Shown: positions 43,857-53,477, counted from the first letter of the stretch. The stretch: DNA of 64,000 bases from Terriglobia bacterium (GCA_020073085.1 JAIQFV010000005.1:1-64000); one strand, 5' to 3'. The notes: generated by a model from the letters alone, not told the origin. Numbers and translations are program-made.

Positions 43857-46800
43857 TTACCTCTGGATCTCCTTCCACTCCGGGATTCTTCCCGGGGTCC
43901 AGGGAGCCCCTGCGGCTTCCATCGCCTTTTCCAATTTGGCCACGTCCAATTCGATCAGCGTCCGCAGCTTCGCCAGTTCCGCGGCAAACTCTTCGCCCGC
44001 GATGTGATAACCATCGATCTGCGTCTGGGTGGGCCGCGAAGTGGACATTCGCTGGTCGCCCACAATCCCGCTGACGCGCTCGGAAATTGACGGGGGAACG
44101 TTTTCATTCCGAGCCGCGAGGATCGTGTCGCCCCGCAAGGACCGCAGAATCAACTCGAGCCGCGAGTCGATGGAATTGGCGTCCTCAATCATGGACTTTG
44201 TGTCGGCGGGGGTATTCTGCAATGCGCGCTTGATCGCGGTGAGACGCGATTTCAGATTGTTGGAGGCTTCAATCGACCCCGAAACGGCGCGCTGGAGGTT
44301 TGCCACCTTCCTCTGAAACTCAACCAGAGCAGCTCGATCCGCGGGAATCATCGCCTCCGTTCCTGGAACAATCACTTTGAAACTCTGAGGGCCGGCCAAA
44401 GTTGAGAAAACGCCATTGACCCGTTGGGCCAATGAGACCTGGTATTCACCGGGCATCACCAGAGGTCCTGCGGGGCCTCCGCCGAAGAGTTCCTCCTCAG
44501 CGCTGGGCCTCTGCTCTCGCGGCGGCGTGGGCGCGGGATAGCGCAAGTCCCAGGTCACGCGGTGGAATCCGGCGGTAACGGGTCCCGTAAGGGTACGAAC
44601 TGCCTTTCCGGAGGCGTCCATCACCGTCAGAATGACACGCGGAGGCTCCTCAAGCTCTTCGGCTCGAAGCTCGTCCGGTGAAGGGTAGGGGACGGTTGAA
44701 CCCTTCTTCATTGCTGACTTTTCGGCCGCCTGGCGCTTCTCCTTTGTGGATTTCAGAGAGTCCTTCAAGTAATAAGTAAGCGTGGCTCCGAAAAGCGGGT
44801 TGTCGGCCGTGTAGAAGGATTCGCCTTGAAATGATTTTCCCCGGCCGCCGAGAGGCTGTGAGGGGATGTACATCAAGGTCTCCTTTACTGGGAACAAGGA
44901 TGCATTCTGTTTTACCGTTTCCAGCTTGAGCCCGCGCAGGGGGGTGAGGTCATCAAGAATGTAGAAGCCCCGGCCGAAGGTCGCCACCACCAGGTCGCCC
45001 TCCCGTTTTTGGATCACCAGGTCGCGGACCGCAATGACGGGCAACCCTCCTTTCAACTGAATCCATTTCTGTCCTCCATCGATGGTGAAGAACAGGCCGA
45101 ACTCAGTGCCCGCGAATAAGAGGTTGGGATTCGCCGTATCCTCCGCAATGGCCAGCACAGGTCCATTCGCGGGCAGATTGCCGCTGATGGAAGTCCAACT
45201 TTTCCCGGTGTCAGTGCTCTTCAGGACATACGGGGCAAAGTCATTGTTCTTGTGATTCTCAAACGCGGCGTAAACGGTATTCACGTCGTGTTGTGAGGCC
45301 AGCAGGCGGCTGACGTAGGTCATGTCCGGAACACCGGGGAATTTCTCGATCTTTCTCCAATTGGAGCCTCCGTCCTCGGAGACCTGAACCAGACCGTCGT
45401 CAGTGCCGACATAAAGCAGACCTTCCTTCTTGGGTGACTCTGCGAGGGCAACAATGTTGCCGTAGAAGGACGTGGAAGCGTTCTTCGCGACCGCATCCGG
45501 CCCCCACACCTTCCCCATTACCGGCAACTTGTTTCGATCGATCTGACGGGTCAGGTCCGGACTCACGGCCTTCCAGGTATCCCCGCGGTCGTCACTGCGG
45601 AAGAGCTTGTTCGCGGCAAAATAAACACGGGTATGGGAGTGGGGGCTGACAATCAGGGGGGAATCCCAGTTCCATCTCAGCGAGGGCTCCCCCTTCCCGG
45701 GTTGTGGTTGAATCCCCATCCGCTCCCCGGTGCGTTTATTGAAGCGGGCCAGACCGCCATATTGCGACTCGGCATAGATGGTGTTGGGGTCCTCGGGATC
45801 GACCTGGGAGCGGAAGCCGTCACCTCCCTGCGTGACGAACCAATCGGCATTGGTAATGCCCGACGCGCTGAAGGTGCGGGAGGGTCCGCCCAACGAGTAA
45901 TTGTCCTGCGTTCCGCCATAGACATTGTAGAATGGGGTGGCATTGTCCACCGCGACGTCATAAAACTGGGTGATGGGGAGATTGTTCTTGAACGCCCACG
46001 TGGCGCCGCGGTCAAAGCTTTCGTAGATCCCGCCATCGCAACCCACCAGGTAGTAATCGGTATCATCCGGATCAATCCACATCACGTGGCTGTCGACGTG
46101 TTTCGCCCGCTCTCCCAGTCGCCGGAGGGTTTTTCCGCCGTCATCAGAAACCATGATGAAGACGTTCATCAGGTAGATGCGATCCGTGTTCTCCGGGTCC
46201 ACGTAAATCTGGCTGTAATACATGGCGGTGCTGTCGTAATCATTCCGTTTTTCCCAGGTTGCGCCTTGGTCCTCGGACCGGTAAATACCACCCTTCTTGT
46301 TGGCGGCTTCGATGATGGCGTAGAGGACATCCGGATGGGTTCGTGAAAGGGCGAGTCCAATGCGACCCATTTCTTCGGTCGGCAATCCGGATTTCAATTT
46401 AGTCCAGTTGGCCCCTGCGTCCGCGGATCGGTAGATGGCACTCTCGGGCCCCCCGTCAATCATTGTGAACACATGGCGCCGGCGCTGGTAGGCCGCCGCG
46501 AAGAGGATGTCCGGATTTCTTGGATCCATGACGATGTCAGTGACGCCGGTATTCTCGCTGATGGAGAGGATGTTTTTCCAGGTCTTGCCGCCGTCGATAG
46601 TCTTGAAGAGTCCCCGGTCGCCTCCCGGGCCCCACAGGGGTCCCTGGGCGGCCACGTACACGGTATCCGTATTGCGCGGATCGATGACGATGCGCCCGAT
46701 GTGCTCGGATTTCTTCAACCCCACATTTTTCCAACTTCGCCCGCCATCCTCGGAACGATAAACACCATCCCCGTATCCCACGCTCCGCTGGCTGTTGCTT

Positions 46801-47189
46801 TCTCCAGTGCCTACCCACACCATGGAAGGGTTTTTCGGGTCGAGCACAACAGTGCCGATGGAATAGGAGCCCTGGCCATCGAAGACCGGGGTCCACGTCG
46901 TTCCCGCATTCACGGTCTTCCAGACTCCCCCGGAAGCGGAGGCGACAAAGTAATGGGAGCGATTGCTCCCGTCGACCGCAAAATCAACCACCCGGCCCGA
47001 CGTTGTCGCCGGACCAATCGACCGGAGCTTTAAACCACTGAAGGTTGTCGCCGAGAACGGATCAGACGGCTTGCCCTCCTCGGACGCGCCCGGCTCGGTG
47101 ACAGGTTTCTCTTGCTGAGCAAAAGCCACGAGGCTTGTGACAAGAACCATAAGACCCAGGATGAGCAGCAAACGATGTGACATTCTCAC
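43857..47189 (-). CDS. Sortilin/VPS10-like secreted beta-propeller protein
   Basis: A 1110-residue protein with a signal peptide (cut near residue 25, VAFAQQ). Residues 50-760 contain many BNR/Asp-box motifs (for example SEDGGRSWKNV, TIDGGKTWKNI, SDDGGKTLRRL, STDTGKSWTSI), characteristic of the sortilin/VPS10-type propeller fold and glycosyl-hydrolase-like families; the C-terminal part carries a beta domain followed by a coiled-coil tail. Proteins of this type abound in Acidobacteria and are thought to bind or cleave glycans or peptides at the surface; activity is not shown. The GTG at 47189 is preferred as start because AAGGAGG sits eight bases upstream; an ATG two codons later is possible. 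Confidence 0.88.
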   Translation of the reverse strand: MRMSHRLLLILGLMVLVTSLVAFAQQEKPVTEPGASEEGKPSDPFSATTFSGLKLRSIGPATTSGRVVDFAVDGSNRSHYFVASASGGVWKTVNAGTTWTPVFDGQGSYSIGTVVLDPKNPSMVWVGTGESNSQRSVGYGDGVYRSEDGGRSWKNVGLKKSEHIGRIVIDPRNTDTVYVAAQGPLWGPGGDRGLFKTIDGGKTWKNILSISENTGVTDIVMDPRNPDILFAAAYQRRRHVFTMIDGGPESAIYRSADAGANWTKLKSGLPTEEMGRIGLALSRTHPDVLYAIIEAANKKGGIYRSEDQGATWEKRNDYDSTAMYYSQIYVDPENTDRIYLMNVFIMVSDDGGKTLRRLGERAKHVDSHVMWIDPDDTDYYLVGCDGGIYESFDRGATWAFKNNLPITQFYDVAVDNATPFYNVYGGTQDNYSLGGPSRTFSASGITNADWFVTQGGDGFRSQVDPEDPNTIYAESQYGGLARFNKRTGERMGIQPQPGKGEPSLRWNWDSPLIVSPHSHTRVYFAANKLFRSDDRGDTWKAVSPDLTRQIDRNKLPVMGKVWGPDAVAKNASTSFYGNIVALAESPKKEGLLYVGTDDGLVQVSEDGGSNWRKIEKFPGVPDMTYVSRLLASQHDVNTVYAAFENHKNNDFAPYVLKSTDTGKSWTSISGNLPANGPVLAIAEDTANPNLLFAGTEFGLFFTIDGGQKWIQLKGGLPVIAVRDLVIQKREGDLVVATFGRGFYILDDLTPLRGLKLETVKQNASLFPVKETLMYIPSQPLGGRGKSFQGESFYTADNPLFGATLTYYLKDSLKSTKEKRQAAEKSAMKKGSTVPYPSPDELRAEELEEPPRVILTVMDASGKAVRTLTGPVTAGFHRVTWDLRYPAPTPPREQRPSAEEELFGGGPAGPLVMPGEYQVSLAQRVNGVFSTLAGPQSFKVIVPGTEAMIPADRAALVEFQRKVANLQRAVSGSIEASNNLKSRLTAIKRALQNTPADTKSMIEDANSIDSRLELILRSLRGDTILAARNENVPPSISERVSGIVGDQRMSTSRPTQTQIDGYHIAGEEFAAELAKLRTLIELDVAKLEKAMEAAGAPWTPGRIPEWKEIQR

Positions 47190-47481
47190 GTTCCTATCCT
47201 CCTTGATTTGGGACGTTGCATTCCAGGGATCGAATCAATGAACATACGCATCTCACCAACAGCGCGCCGGAAGATGGCAGGGGTTCCCCAACGGAACCCG
47301 GGAACCACGATGGATCAGAAGAACGGAATGGGCGTGACGGTCCTTGCGATTGAGGCTCCCTCTTCGCCGGGCGGAACCCGTCGCCGGTGGAACAGCGAGG
47401 AGGACGCTCTTTTTGCTTTAGGATCTGGCCCGGGGCTGCAGTCATTTGCAAAATCAGAGAATTAGTCGATAATGCTCAACC

Positions 47482-47581
47482 GGAAGTGGATTGGGTCTGG
47501 TGATCCGCCTGGTCTTCAAAACCAGTGGGACGCTGTCTTACAGCAGGGTTCGGTGGGTTCGATTCCCACACACTTCCGCCA
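47482..47581 (+). tRNA. selC: tRNA-Sec (UCA anticodon)
   Basis: A 100-nt tRNA with the features of bacterial tRNA-Sec: anticodon stem CTGGT/ACCAG with loop CTTCAAA (anticodon TCA), a six-pair D stem around TGGT, a long variable arm, T arm GTGGG-TTCGATT-CCCAC, an extended acceptor (GGAAGTGG with ACACTTCC, the eighth pair being a G-A mismatch) and an encoded CCA. It carries selenocysteine to UGA codons with SelB. It stands alone, with no selA/selB/selD visible in the window, and a text-like repeat begins four bases after it. Confidence 0.95.
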
Positions 47582-47584
47582 TTT

Positions 47585-47651
47585 AGAGCAAATTCCAAAT
47601 TCCAGAATCCAAATTCCAAATAAAAACCAAGGTTCAAATTCCAAACAATCT
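47585..47651. repeat. Text-like caaattccaaattccagaat repeat after selC
   Basis: Six imperfect tandem copies of an 8-15-base unit related to aaattccaaattccag follow the tRNA. The same style of unit makes up minisatellite B. It lies in the convergent spacer between selC and the phosphate transporter gene. Confidence 0.85.
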
Positions 47652-47761
47652 ACGAGCCCTCCTTTGGTTCGAAGGATCATTTTGCCCTTCGGAGAGGGGT
47701 GTGCTTGGACGAGAATGGATAAAGAGACCCAGGAGCTCAGCAAGCAAGGTGCAAGGTTCAT

Positions 47762-48781
47762 TCAGATCTTGATGAACAGGCGCAAAAAGTGATACGTGGT
47801 GGCAGCGATCAGAGCCGAGGCTGGGATAGTCAGCAGCCATGCCCAGACGATTCGCGTAGCGACACCCCACCGTACGGCCGAGAGTCTCTGTGTCGCGCCC
47901 ACACCCATGATGGCCCCCGTGATGGTATGCGTTGTGGAGACGGGGATCCCGAGGTAGGAGTTTCCGAACAAAGTCAGGGCAGCGGCGGTTTCCGCACAGA
48001 ACCCGCCGACGGGTTTCAGCTTGGTGATCTTGGAACCCATCGTCTTCACAATGCGCCATCCTCCGGAGAGCGTTCCCAGGGCAATCGCGGCATGGCAAGC
48101 GAGAATCATCCACAGGGTGACGTGAACATCGCTCGGGGCATTTCCGATGGACCGCTGGTACGTGAACACAAGGATGGCGATGATGCCCATGGTCTTTTGC
48201 GCGTCGTTCCCTCCATGCCCAAGACTGTAAAGCCCCGCCGAGACCAACTGCAATTTTCGAAAATACTTGTCAACGCGGCCGGGGATGGACCGGTGCAAGA
48301 TCCACGCCATGCCGACCATCAACAGGAATCCCACCACTAAACCAATCACGGGGGAGATGAACATCGAAACGATGGTCTTGGTCCATCCGTGATAGATGAT
48401 GGCTCTAAAGCCGACCTGCGAGATCGCGGCGCCCGCATATCCCCCGATCAAGGCATGGGAGGAACTGGTGGGCAGGCCGTAATACCAGGTGATGATGTCC
48501 CAGGCGATGGCCCCCACCAATCCGGCCAACAGCACGTACTCATTGACCGCATCGGGAACAATGAGCCCCTTCCCGATGGTTTTCGCGACATTCAGAGGAA
48601 AGAAAAAGGCGGCAATGAAATTGAAGAAGGCGGCCCACAACACCGCCAGCCCGGGGGTCAAAACGCGCGTGGACACCACGGTCGCGATGGAATTGGCGGC
48701 ATCATGAAAGCCGTTGAAGAAGTCGAAGATGAGCGCGACGACAATGATCCCGATGACGAGCAGGAGCATGGGGTTAAGCAT
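47762..48781 (-). CDS. Low-affinity inorganic phosphate transporter (Pit family)
   Basis: A 339-residue PiT-family permease with about 10 transmembrane helices and the duplicated family signature: FDFFNGFHDAANSIATVVSTR (about residues 20-40) and LYSLGHGGNDAQKTMGII (about 190-205), the Asn-Asp-Ala motifs that bind phosphate. It takes up phosphate as a metal-phosphate complex with protons or cations. Its start overlaps the stop of the DUF47 gene by eight bases, so the two are cotranscribed. Gene names vary; pit is used in E. coli. Confidence 0.94.
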   Translation of the reverse strand: MLNPMLLLVIGIIVVALIFDFFNGFHDAANSIATVVSTRVLTPGLAVLWAAFFNFIAAFFFPLNVAKTIGKGLIVPDAVNEYVLLAGLVGAIAWDIITWYYGLPTSSSHALIGGYAGAAISQVGFRAIIYHGWTKTIVSMFISPVIGLVVGFLLMVGMAWILHRSIPGRVDKYFRKLQLVSAGLYSLGHGGNDAQKTMGIIAILVFTYQRSIGNAPSDVHVTLWMILACHAAIALGTLSGGWRIVKTMGSKITKLKPVGGFCAETAAALTLFGNSYLGIPVSTTHTITGAIMGVGATQRLSAVRWGVATRIVWAWLLTIPASALIAATTYHFLRLFIKI

Positions 48782-49388
48782 TCTTTACGACCACGCCTTC
48801 GATGACATTGGCGACATCCTCGCAGCGGTCGATGGCCCCTTCCAGGACTTCGTAGATCTCCTTCCACTTGATGATATAAATGGGATCGTTGTGATCGTCA
48901 AAGAGCCGCGCAATGGCGATGCGGCTGATCCGGTCGCCCTCGTTCTCCAGACGATTGATCTCGATGCAGTGTTCAATGATGTGGTCATGCTTCTCGAGAA
49001 CAGCAAGCGCCTGGACAAGGACGTGGGTGGCCGTGTGAATGAGTTCCGCCAGCCGCACCGAATCCTCAGTGGGCTTTTCAATCTTATATATGAGCATGCG
49101 GCTGGAGACCGCATCGATCATATCCAGCACATCATCGAGCTTGCTCGCCAGTTCGTGAATGTCCTCGCGGTCAATGGGGGTAATAAAGGTTTTGTTCAGT
49201 CGCGTGAACAAGTCGTGGGTCATCTGGTCGCCGAGGTGTTCGATGTCCTTGATGGATCGGACCCGTTCGGCCACGTTGTCGTACCGGACCAAAAGCTCCA
49301 CGAGCTGTTGCGAGGCCCGCTCAATGTTTTTCGCCATATCCACGAACAATTCGAAAAACTTGGCCTCACGGGGTAGGATTCTTAACAT
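48774..49388 (-). CDS. DUF47/PhoU-like Pit accessory protein
   Basis: A 204-residue all-helical cytoplasmic protein of the DUF47 family, distantly related to PhoU. It shows metal-binding acidic/His-rich segments: IKDIEHLGDQMTHDLFTRLNKTFITPIDREDIHELASKLDDVLDMIDAV, and RLENEGDRISRIAIARLFDD. Members pair with Pit transporters and are thought to regulate them. GGGAG precedes the ATG, and its stop overlaps the transporter start. It is the first gene of a two-gene operon. Confidence 0.9.
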   Translation of the reverse strand: MLRILPREAKFFELFVDMAKNIERASQQLVELLVRYDNVAERVRSIKDIEHLGDQMTHDLFTRLNKTFITPIDREDIHELASKLDDVLDMIDAVSSRMLIYKIEKPTEDSVRLAELIHTATHVLVQALAVLEKHDHIIEHCIEINRLENEGDRISRIAIARLFDDHNDPIYIIKWKEIYEVLEGAIDRCEDVANVIEGVVVKNA

Positions 49389-49615
49389 GCAACTCCCTCT
49401 TTTCAGGTTTAGACAGGATGAGCACTACACGCCGACAGGAGAAAAATTCCATCCACTATCTCAAAAAACTCAGGCGTTGACAAGCGGGAAGAGGCCGGCA
49501 ATCCGCGGAGACCTTGAGGGCAGGATAGGGAGCAAAGTCATGCCGGGCCAACGATCTCTCAGAGACGCAGGCACAGGCTACAAACACCGGGTCTCGGCCC
49601 CCCGCGACGGGCCTT

Positions 49616-50512
49616 TCAGCGAACCGAGGAACCGGTCAAAGCCACCACTTGCGTCTCAGCATGGTAGGAACTGCGGACGAGAGGACCGGCTTCGACGTGC
49701 GGAATCCCCATCGACTCGCCCAGAAATTTCAGCTCGCGGAATTCCTCCGGTGGATAGAACCTTTGCACCGGAGCGTGCTCCCGGGTGGGCTGGAGATACT
49801 GTCCCAGGGTCAGAATGTTCACCTGGATGGACTGAAGGGCCTTCATGACCTCGATCAGTTCTTCCCGGGATTCCCCGAGCCCCACCATGACGCTGGATTT
49901 CGTCAGCGACTGAGGTGAGAGGCGCTTGGCCTCTGCCAGTAGTTGGGTGGACCAGGCAAACCGGGCCCCGGGTCGAATGGTCCGGTAGAGTCGCGGCACC
50001 GTCTCGACATTGTGTGCAAACACATCGGGGCTGGCTTCAAGCACCGTACGCAGGGAATCGACAGAGCCATGAAAGTCGGGGGTCAAGACTTCGATTCGGG
50101 TTTCAGGCTGGCTCGCTCGAATCCGCCGGATCGTTTCCGCAAAAATAAAGGCGCCTTGATCCGGCAGGTCATCCCGGTCAACGGAGGTGATGACTGCATG
50201 CCGGATATTTAAGGTCTTGACAGCCTCCGCAACCCGGCGGGGTTCATCCAAATCGTACTCCTTCGGCAATCCGGTCTTCACCGCGCAGAAGCGGCAAGCG
50301 CGGGTGCACACTTCCCCCAGAATCATGAACGTGGCAGTCCGCTTTCCCCAACATTCCGAGATGTTGGGACAGCGCGCCTCTTCACACACGGTGTGGAGGT
50401 TCTTTTCCCGTGCCAGCCGTTTGATCTCAAAGTAGCCCTTACTGTTCGGGAGGCGGACCTTGAGCCAGGCAGGACGGTGGGGCTTGTTTTCAGATTCAGA
50501 GGATAGAGGCAT
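49616..50512 (-). CDS. lipA: Lipoyl synthase
   Basis: A 298-residue radical SAM enzyme that inserts two sulfur atoms into protein-bound octanoyl chains. Two [4Fe-4S] sites are evident: Cys43, 48 and 54 (CEEARCPNISEC) for the auxiliary cluster and Cys69, 73 and 76 (CTRACRFC) for the radical SAM cluster; the C-terminal GPLVRSSYHA contributes the Ser ligand. It closes the lipoate pathway for the E2 encoded just upstream (97 bases). The ATG follows a usable GAGG-like site. Its place at the end of this operon ties cofactor synthesis to complex production. Confidence 0.95.
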   Translation of the reverse strand: MPLSSESENKPHRPAWLKVRLPNSKGYFEIKRLAREKNLHTVCEEARCPNISECWGKRTATFMILGEVCTRACRFCAVKTGLPKEYDLDEPRRVAEAVKTLNIRHAVITSVDRDDLPDQGAFIFAETIRRIRASQPETRIEVLTPDFHGSVDSLRTVLEASPDVFAHNVETVPRLYRTIRPGARFAWSTQLLAEAKRLSPQSLTKSSVMVGLGESREELIEVMKALQSIQVNILTLGQYLQPTREHAPVQRFYPPEEFRELKFLGESMGIPHVEAGPLVRSSYHAETQVVALTGSSVR

Positions 50513-50608
50513 GAGAGTTTCGTTTCATGCGGCATCGCCAATCCACGGCCGGTTTTAGAGCAGACTGCTCAAACGGTATTCTACAACGATCTTCGGCCAG
50601 GGGGTGCA

Positions 50609-51958
50609 CTAAAGACTCTTCCAGTTTTCCAGCCGTTTCTTGAGGGCGGCCATGAACTGGTCCGCCACGGCGCCATCGACCACGCGGTGGTCAAAAGAGA
50701 GGCTGAGGATGACCATGGAGCGGATGGCAATGGCGTCGTCTTCGATCACCACCGGTCTCCTGGTGATCGATCCGACCCCGAGGATAGCCACCTGCGGCTG
50801 ATTGATGATGGGGGTGCCGAACAGGCTTCCGAAGATCCCCGGATTGGTGATTGTAAACGTCCCGTTCTGAACCTCTTCCGGCTTGAGCTTCTTGGTTCGC
50901 GCACGCTCCGCCAGATCCGCCAGCGTCTTGGCCACGCCCACAAAGCTCTTATCTTCGGCATTCTTGATGACCGGTACGATCAGTCCCCAGTCGAGGGCGA
51001 CGGCAATCCCCACGTTGATGTCCTTCTTGTAAACAATGTTGCTCCCCTCAACCGAGGAATTCAGGATGGGGAATTCTCTCAACGTATCGGTCACCGCTTT
51101 CGCCAGAAACGCGGTAAACGTGAGCTTCACCCCGTTAGTGCGCTGGAAGTTCTCTTGCTCCCGTTCGCGGAGTTTCACGATGTTGGTGACGTCGACTTCG
51201 AACACGGTGTTCACATGGGCCGAGGTGCGCTTGCTCGTCACCATGTGTTCGGAGATCTGCTTGCGCATGGGCGACATCGGTTCAATCGTGACACGGCTGC
51301 CGGGAGGAAACGGCGCGGTGGGGGCAGGGGGTGGAGGGGCTTGGGCCTGTGGCACTCCGGTTGGCCGGGCGGCTGCAGGGGGTGGAACCGCTGGTTTCAC
51401 CGGGGGAGTCAATGGAGCAGGGGGCGGCGCTGCTCGAGGAACGATTTTCACGCCCGCGCTCGACAGGTAGTTCTCAATGTCCTGCTTCGTGATGCGATTT
51501 CCCAGTCCCGTTCCCTGAATCTTACCGAGATCGATCTGGTACTCTCTTGCCATTTTTCGGACGAGGGGGGACGACCGGATGTCTCCCAGCCCCGTGGTCG
51601 GGGGCTCGGCTTCCTTCGCCAGCGCAGGTGGAGCAGGGGCCGGAGGGCTCGCGGGAGGCTTCGAAAGCGGAGGCGGCGTCGGCACAGTCTCCGGGGCGGG
51701 AGCCGATGCCGAAGCCGTCCCTTCACCATCCAACTCCGCGACGACAGTATTCACCTGAACGGTTTGTCCCTCGGGGACCAGGATTTTCGTCAGAATGCCT
51801 GCGGCCGGTGAGGGAATCTCAGAATCGACCTTATCGGTTGAAATTTCAAAGAGCGGCTCGTCGCGCTTCACCGCCTCGCCCACTTTCTTGAGCCATCGGG
51901 TGACGGTCCCTTCAAAAATCGACTCTCCCATCTGCGGCATGATGACATTGGTGGCCAT
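50609..51958 (-). CDS. E2 dihydrolipoamide acyltransferase
   Basis: A 449-residue E2 with one lipoyl domain (residues 1-80, attachment Lys in ISTDKVDSEIP at about 43), a Pro/Ala-rich linker, a peripheral-subunit-binding domain (SSPLVRKMAREYQIDLGKIQGTGLGNRITKQDIENYL, about 125-160), a second Pro-rich linker, and the catalytic domain to the end with FDHRVVDGA (His and Asp near 420). It passes acyl groups from E1-bound thiamine to CoA. The lipoyl sequence is of the branched-chain/2-oxoglutarate style; which 2-oxoacid is used is not certain. The ATG at 51958 has GAAAGAGGAG upstream. Confidence 0.94.
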   Translation of the reverse strand: MATNVIMPQMGESIFEGTVTRWLKKVGEAVKRDEPLFEISTDKVDSEIPSPAAGILTKILVPEGQTVQVNTVVAELDGEGTASASAPAPETVPTPPPLSKPPASPPAPAPPALAKEAEPPTTGLGDIRSSPLVRKMAREYQIDLGKIQGTGLGNRITKQDIENYLSSAGVKIVPRAAPPPAPLTPPVKPAVPPPAAARPTGVPQAQAPPPPAPTAPFPPGSRVTIEPMSPMRKQISEHMVTSKRTSAHVNTVFEVDVTNIVKLREREQENFQRTNGVKLTFTAFLAKAVTDTLREFPILNSSVEGSNIVYKKDINVGIAVALDWGLIVPVIKNAEDKSFVGVAKTLADLAERARTKKLKPEEVQNGTFTITNPGIFGSLFGTPIINQPQVAILGVGSITRRPVVIEDDAIAIRSMVILSLSFDHRVVDGAVADQFMAALKKRLENWKSL

Positions 51959-52032
51959 GAAAAAACTCCTCTTTCTCCCAGGGTACCGAACCCAACGGTG
52001 AGGCCTTTTGGAAGGCCGATACGCCCTCCCAT

Positions 52033-53007
52033 TCAATACGCAGCGAGCCTTCGAGCTGCGTCCACGACCTGTCCCACACCGGGTAGGTAAGCTTCCTCCA
52101 ACGGAGGAGAATAGGGAACAGGCGAATCGGGGGCGGTGATGCGAACGAGCGGACCATCGAGGTATTCAAATGCCTTCTCTGAGATGATGGATGCCAATTC
52201 AGCTCCCAGTCCCAAGGTCCGGGTGTCTTCGTGCAAGAGGATAATCTTGTTCGTCTTCCTCACAGAGTTCAAGATGCAATCTTCGTCGAGGGGGGACAAT
52301 GTGCGCAAGTCGATGACTTCGACATCAATCTCCTCTTGCTCAAGCTGTCGGGAAGCTTCCAGTGCCACATAGAGCATGGCGCCATACGTGAAGATCGAAA
52401 GATGTTTCCCTTCCCGGGCGACCCGCGCCTTTCCCAGAGGAACCACATAGTCTCCCTCCGGGATCTCCTCCTTAATCCGCCGGTAGAGGAATTTATGCTC
52501 AAAAAAAATGACGGGATTGTTGTCCCGGATGGCCGCCTTGATCAATCCCTTGGCGTCGTAGGCGGTTGCCGGCTGCACCACTTTCAGGCCGGGGGTATGG
52601 ACAAAGAAGGCTTCCGGATTTTGTGAATGATAGGGTCCGCCATGGACGCCACCGCCCGAAGGGCCGCGAATGACGAGGGGTACGGCCTGTCCCCACCGAA
52701 AATGCATCTTGGCGGCATAGTTCACAATTTGGTTAAAGGCGCATGAAATGAAATCCATGAACTGCATTTCCAGGACCGGCCGCATTCCCATGACGGCGGC
52801 TCCAATCCCGGCTCCCACGATGGCCTCTTCGGAAATGGGGGTGTCAATGACGCGCTTCTCACCAAAATGATCGAGCATTCCTGCCGTCACCTTGAATGCC
52901 CCTCCATAACTGCCGATGTCCTCCCCCATAAGAAAAACACTGGGATCGCGTTCCATTTCCTCCCACAAACCCTGACGAATTGCTTCCAGATAGGTCGTCG
53001 TTGCCAA
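52033..53007 (-). CDS. E1 beta subunit of a 2-oxoacid dehydrogenase
   Basis: A 324-residue subunit: GEDIGSYGGAFKVT, DTPISEEAIVGAGIGAAVMG, HGGPYHSQNPEAFFVHTPGLKVVQPATAYDAKGLIKAAI and ILLHEDTRTLGLGAEL, the standard transketolase-like E1 beta pattern that completes the ThDP site with the alpha subunit. It starts at TTG (MATTTYLEAIRQ); no ATG fits. GAGG lies 8 bases upstream. It pairs with the E1 alpha gene 482 bases upstream, with one small gene between. Confidence 0.93.
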   Translation of the reverse strand: MATTTYLEAIRQGLWEEMERDPSVFLMGEDIGSYGGAFKVTAGMLDHFGEKRVIDTPISEEAIVGAGIGAAVMGMRPVLEMQFMDFISCAFNQIVNYAAKMHFRWGQAVPLVIRGPSGGGVHGGPYHSQNPEAFFVHTPGLKVVQPATAYDAKGLIKAAIRDNNPVIFFEHKFLYRRIKEEIPEGDYVVPLGKARVAREGKHLSIFTYGAMLYVALEASRQLEQEEIDVEVIDLRTLSPLDEDCILNSVRKTNKIILLHEDTRTLGLGAELASIISEKAFEYLDGPLVRITAPDSPVPYSPPLEEAYLPGVGQVVDAARRLAAY

Positions 53008-53210
53008 GCCAGTACCTCGAATCTAAAAGGAAAAAAGTCCAAGAAGGACTGTTAGCTTCACTCACGCACCCTCAGGGTCCCGCGCGGTTGTCTCACCACC
53101 ACGGGCTCGGCTTCGGGTGGGCCCGGAGCCGTCCGGCTCGTCCCGGGGCGGCAGTCAAACCTCCGCCTTGAAGGCATGGGGAACCGGATCCGGTTTGATG
53201 ATCCAGAATG

Positions 53211-53477
53211 CTACGGTCTCTCCTCGTCGTTCTCACTATCTTCCGTCAGATCTGATTCCATCTCGATCTGGGCTTCGACCTCTTCCAGCTGTCGGGCCAG
53301 GTCGTCGCGATGTACCATCTCTTCCAAGGCCAGCCGGTCGTAGATATCCTTTTCGTACTTCCTCTTTGTCGCCTTGGATGCCGCCACGTAGAAATCATGA
53401 GACGCTTTTTCCCTCTCGACCGCCTGTTTCAGGATCTCAGCTTGTGCCTTGAGTTCAAGAACCTTCGGGGAATCCAT
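53211..53477 (-). CDS. Small coiled-coil / ferritin-like-stub protein in the E1 operon
   Basis: An 88-residue, charged, fully helical protein: LELKAQAEILKQAVEREKASHDFYVAASKAT ... LALEEMVHRDDLARQLEEVEAQI, ending in an acidic tail. The pattern EKASHDFYVAAS and EEMVHRD resembles the first two helices of rubrerythrin/ferritin-like proteins, with Glu and His in the metal-ligand positions, but the chain is too short for a full four-helix bundle unless it dimerises. Its start is 11 bases after the E1 alpha stop and a GAGG lies eight bases upstream. Why it sits between E1 alpha and E1 beta is unknown. Confidence 0.75.
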   Translation of the reverse strand: MDSPKVLELKAQAEILKQAVEREKASHDFYVAASKATKRKYEKDIYDRLALEEMVHRDDLARQLEEVEAQIEMESDLTEDSENDEERP

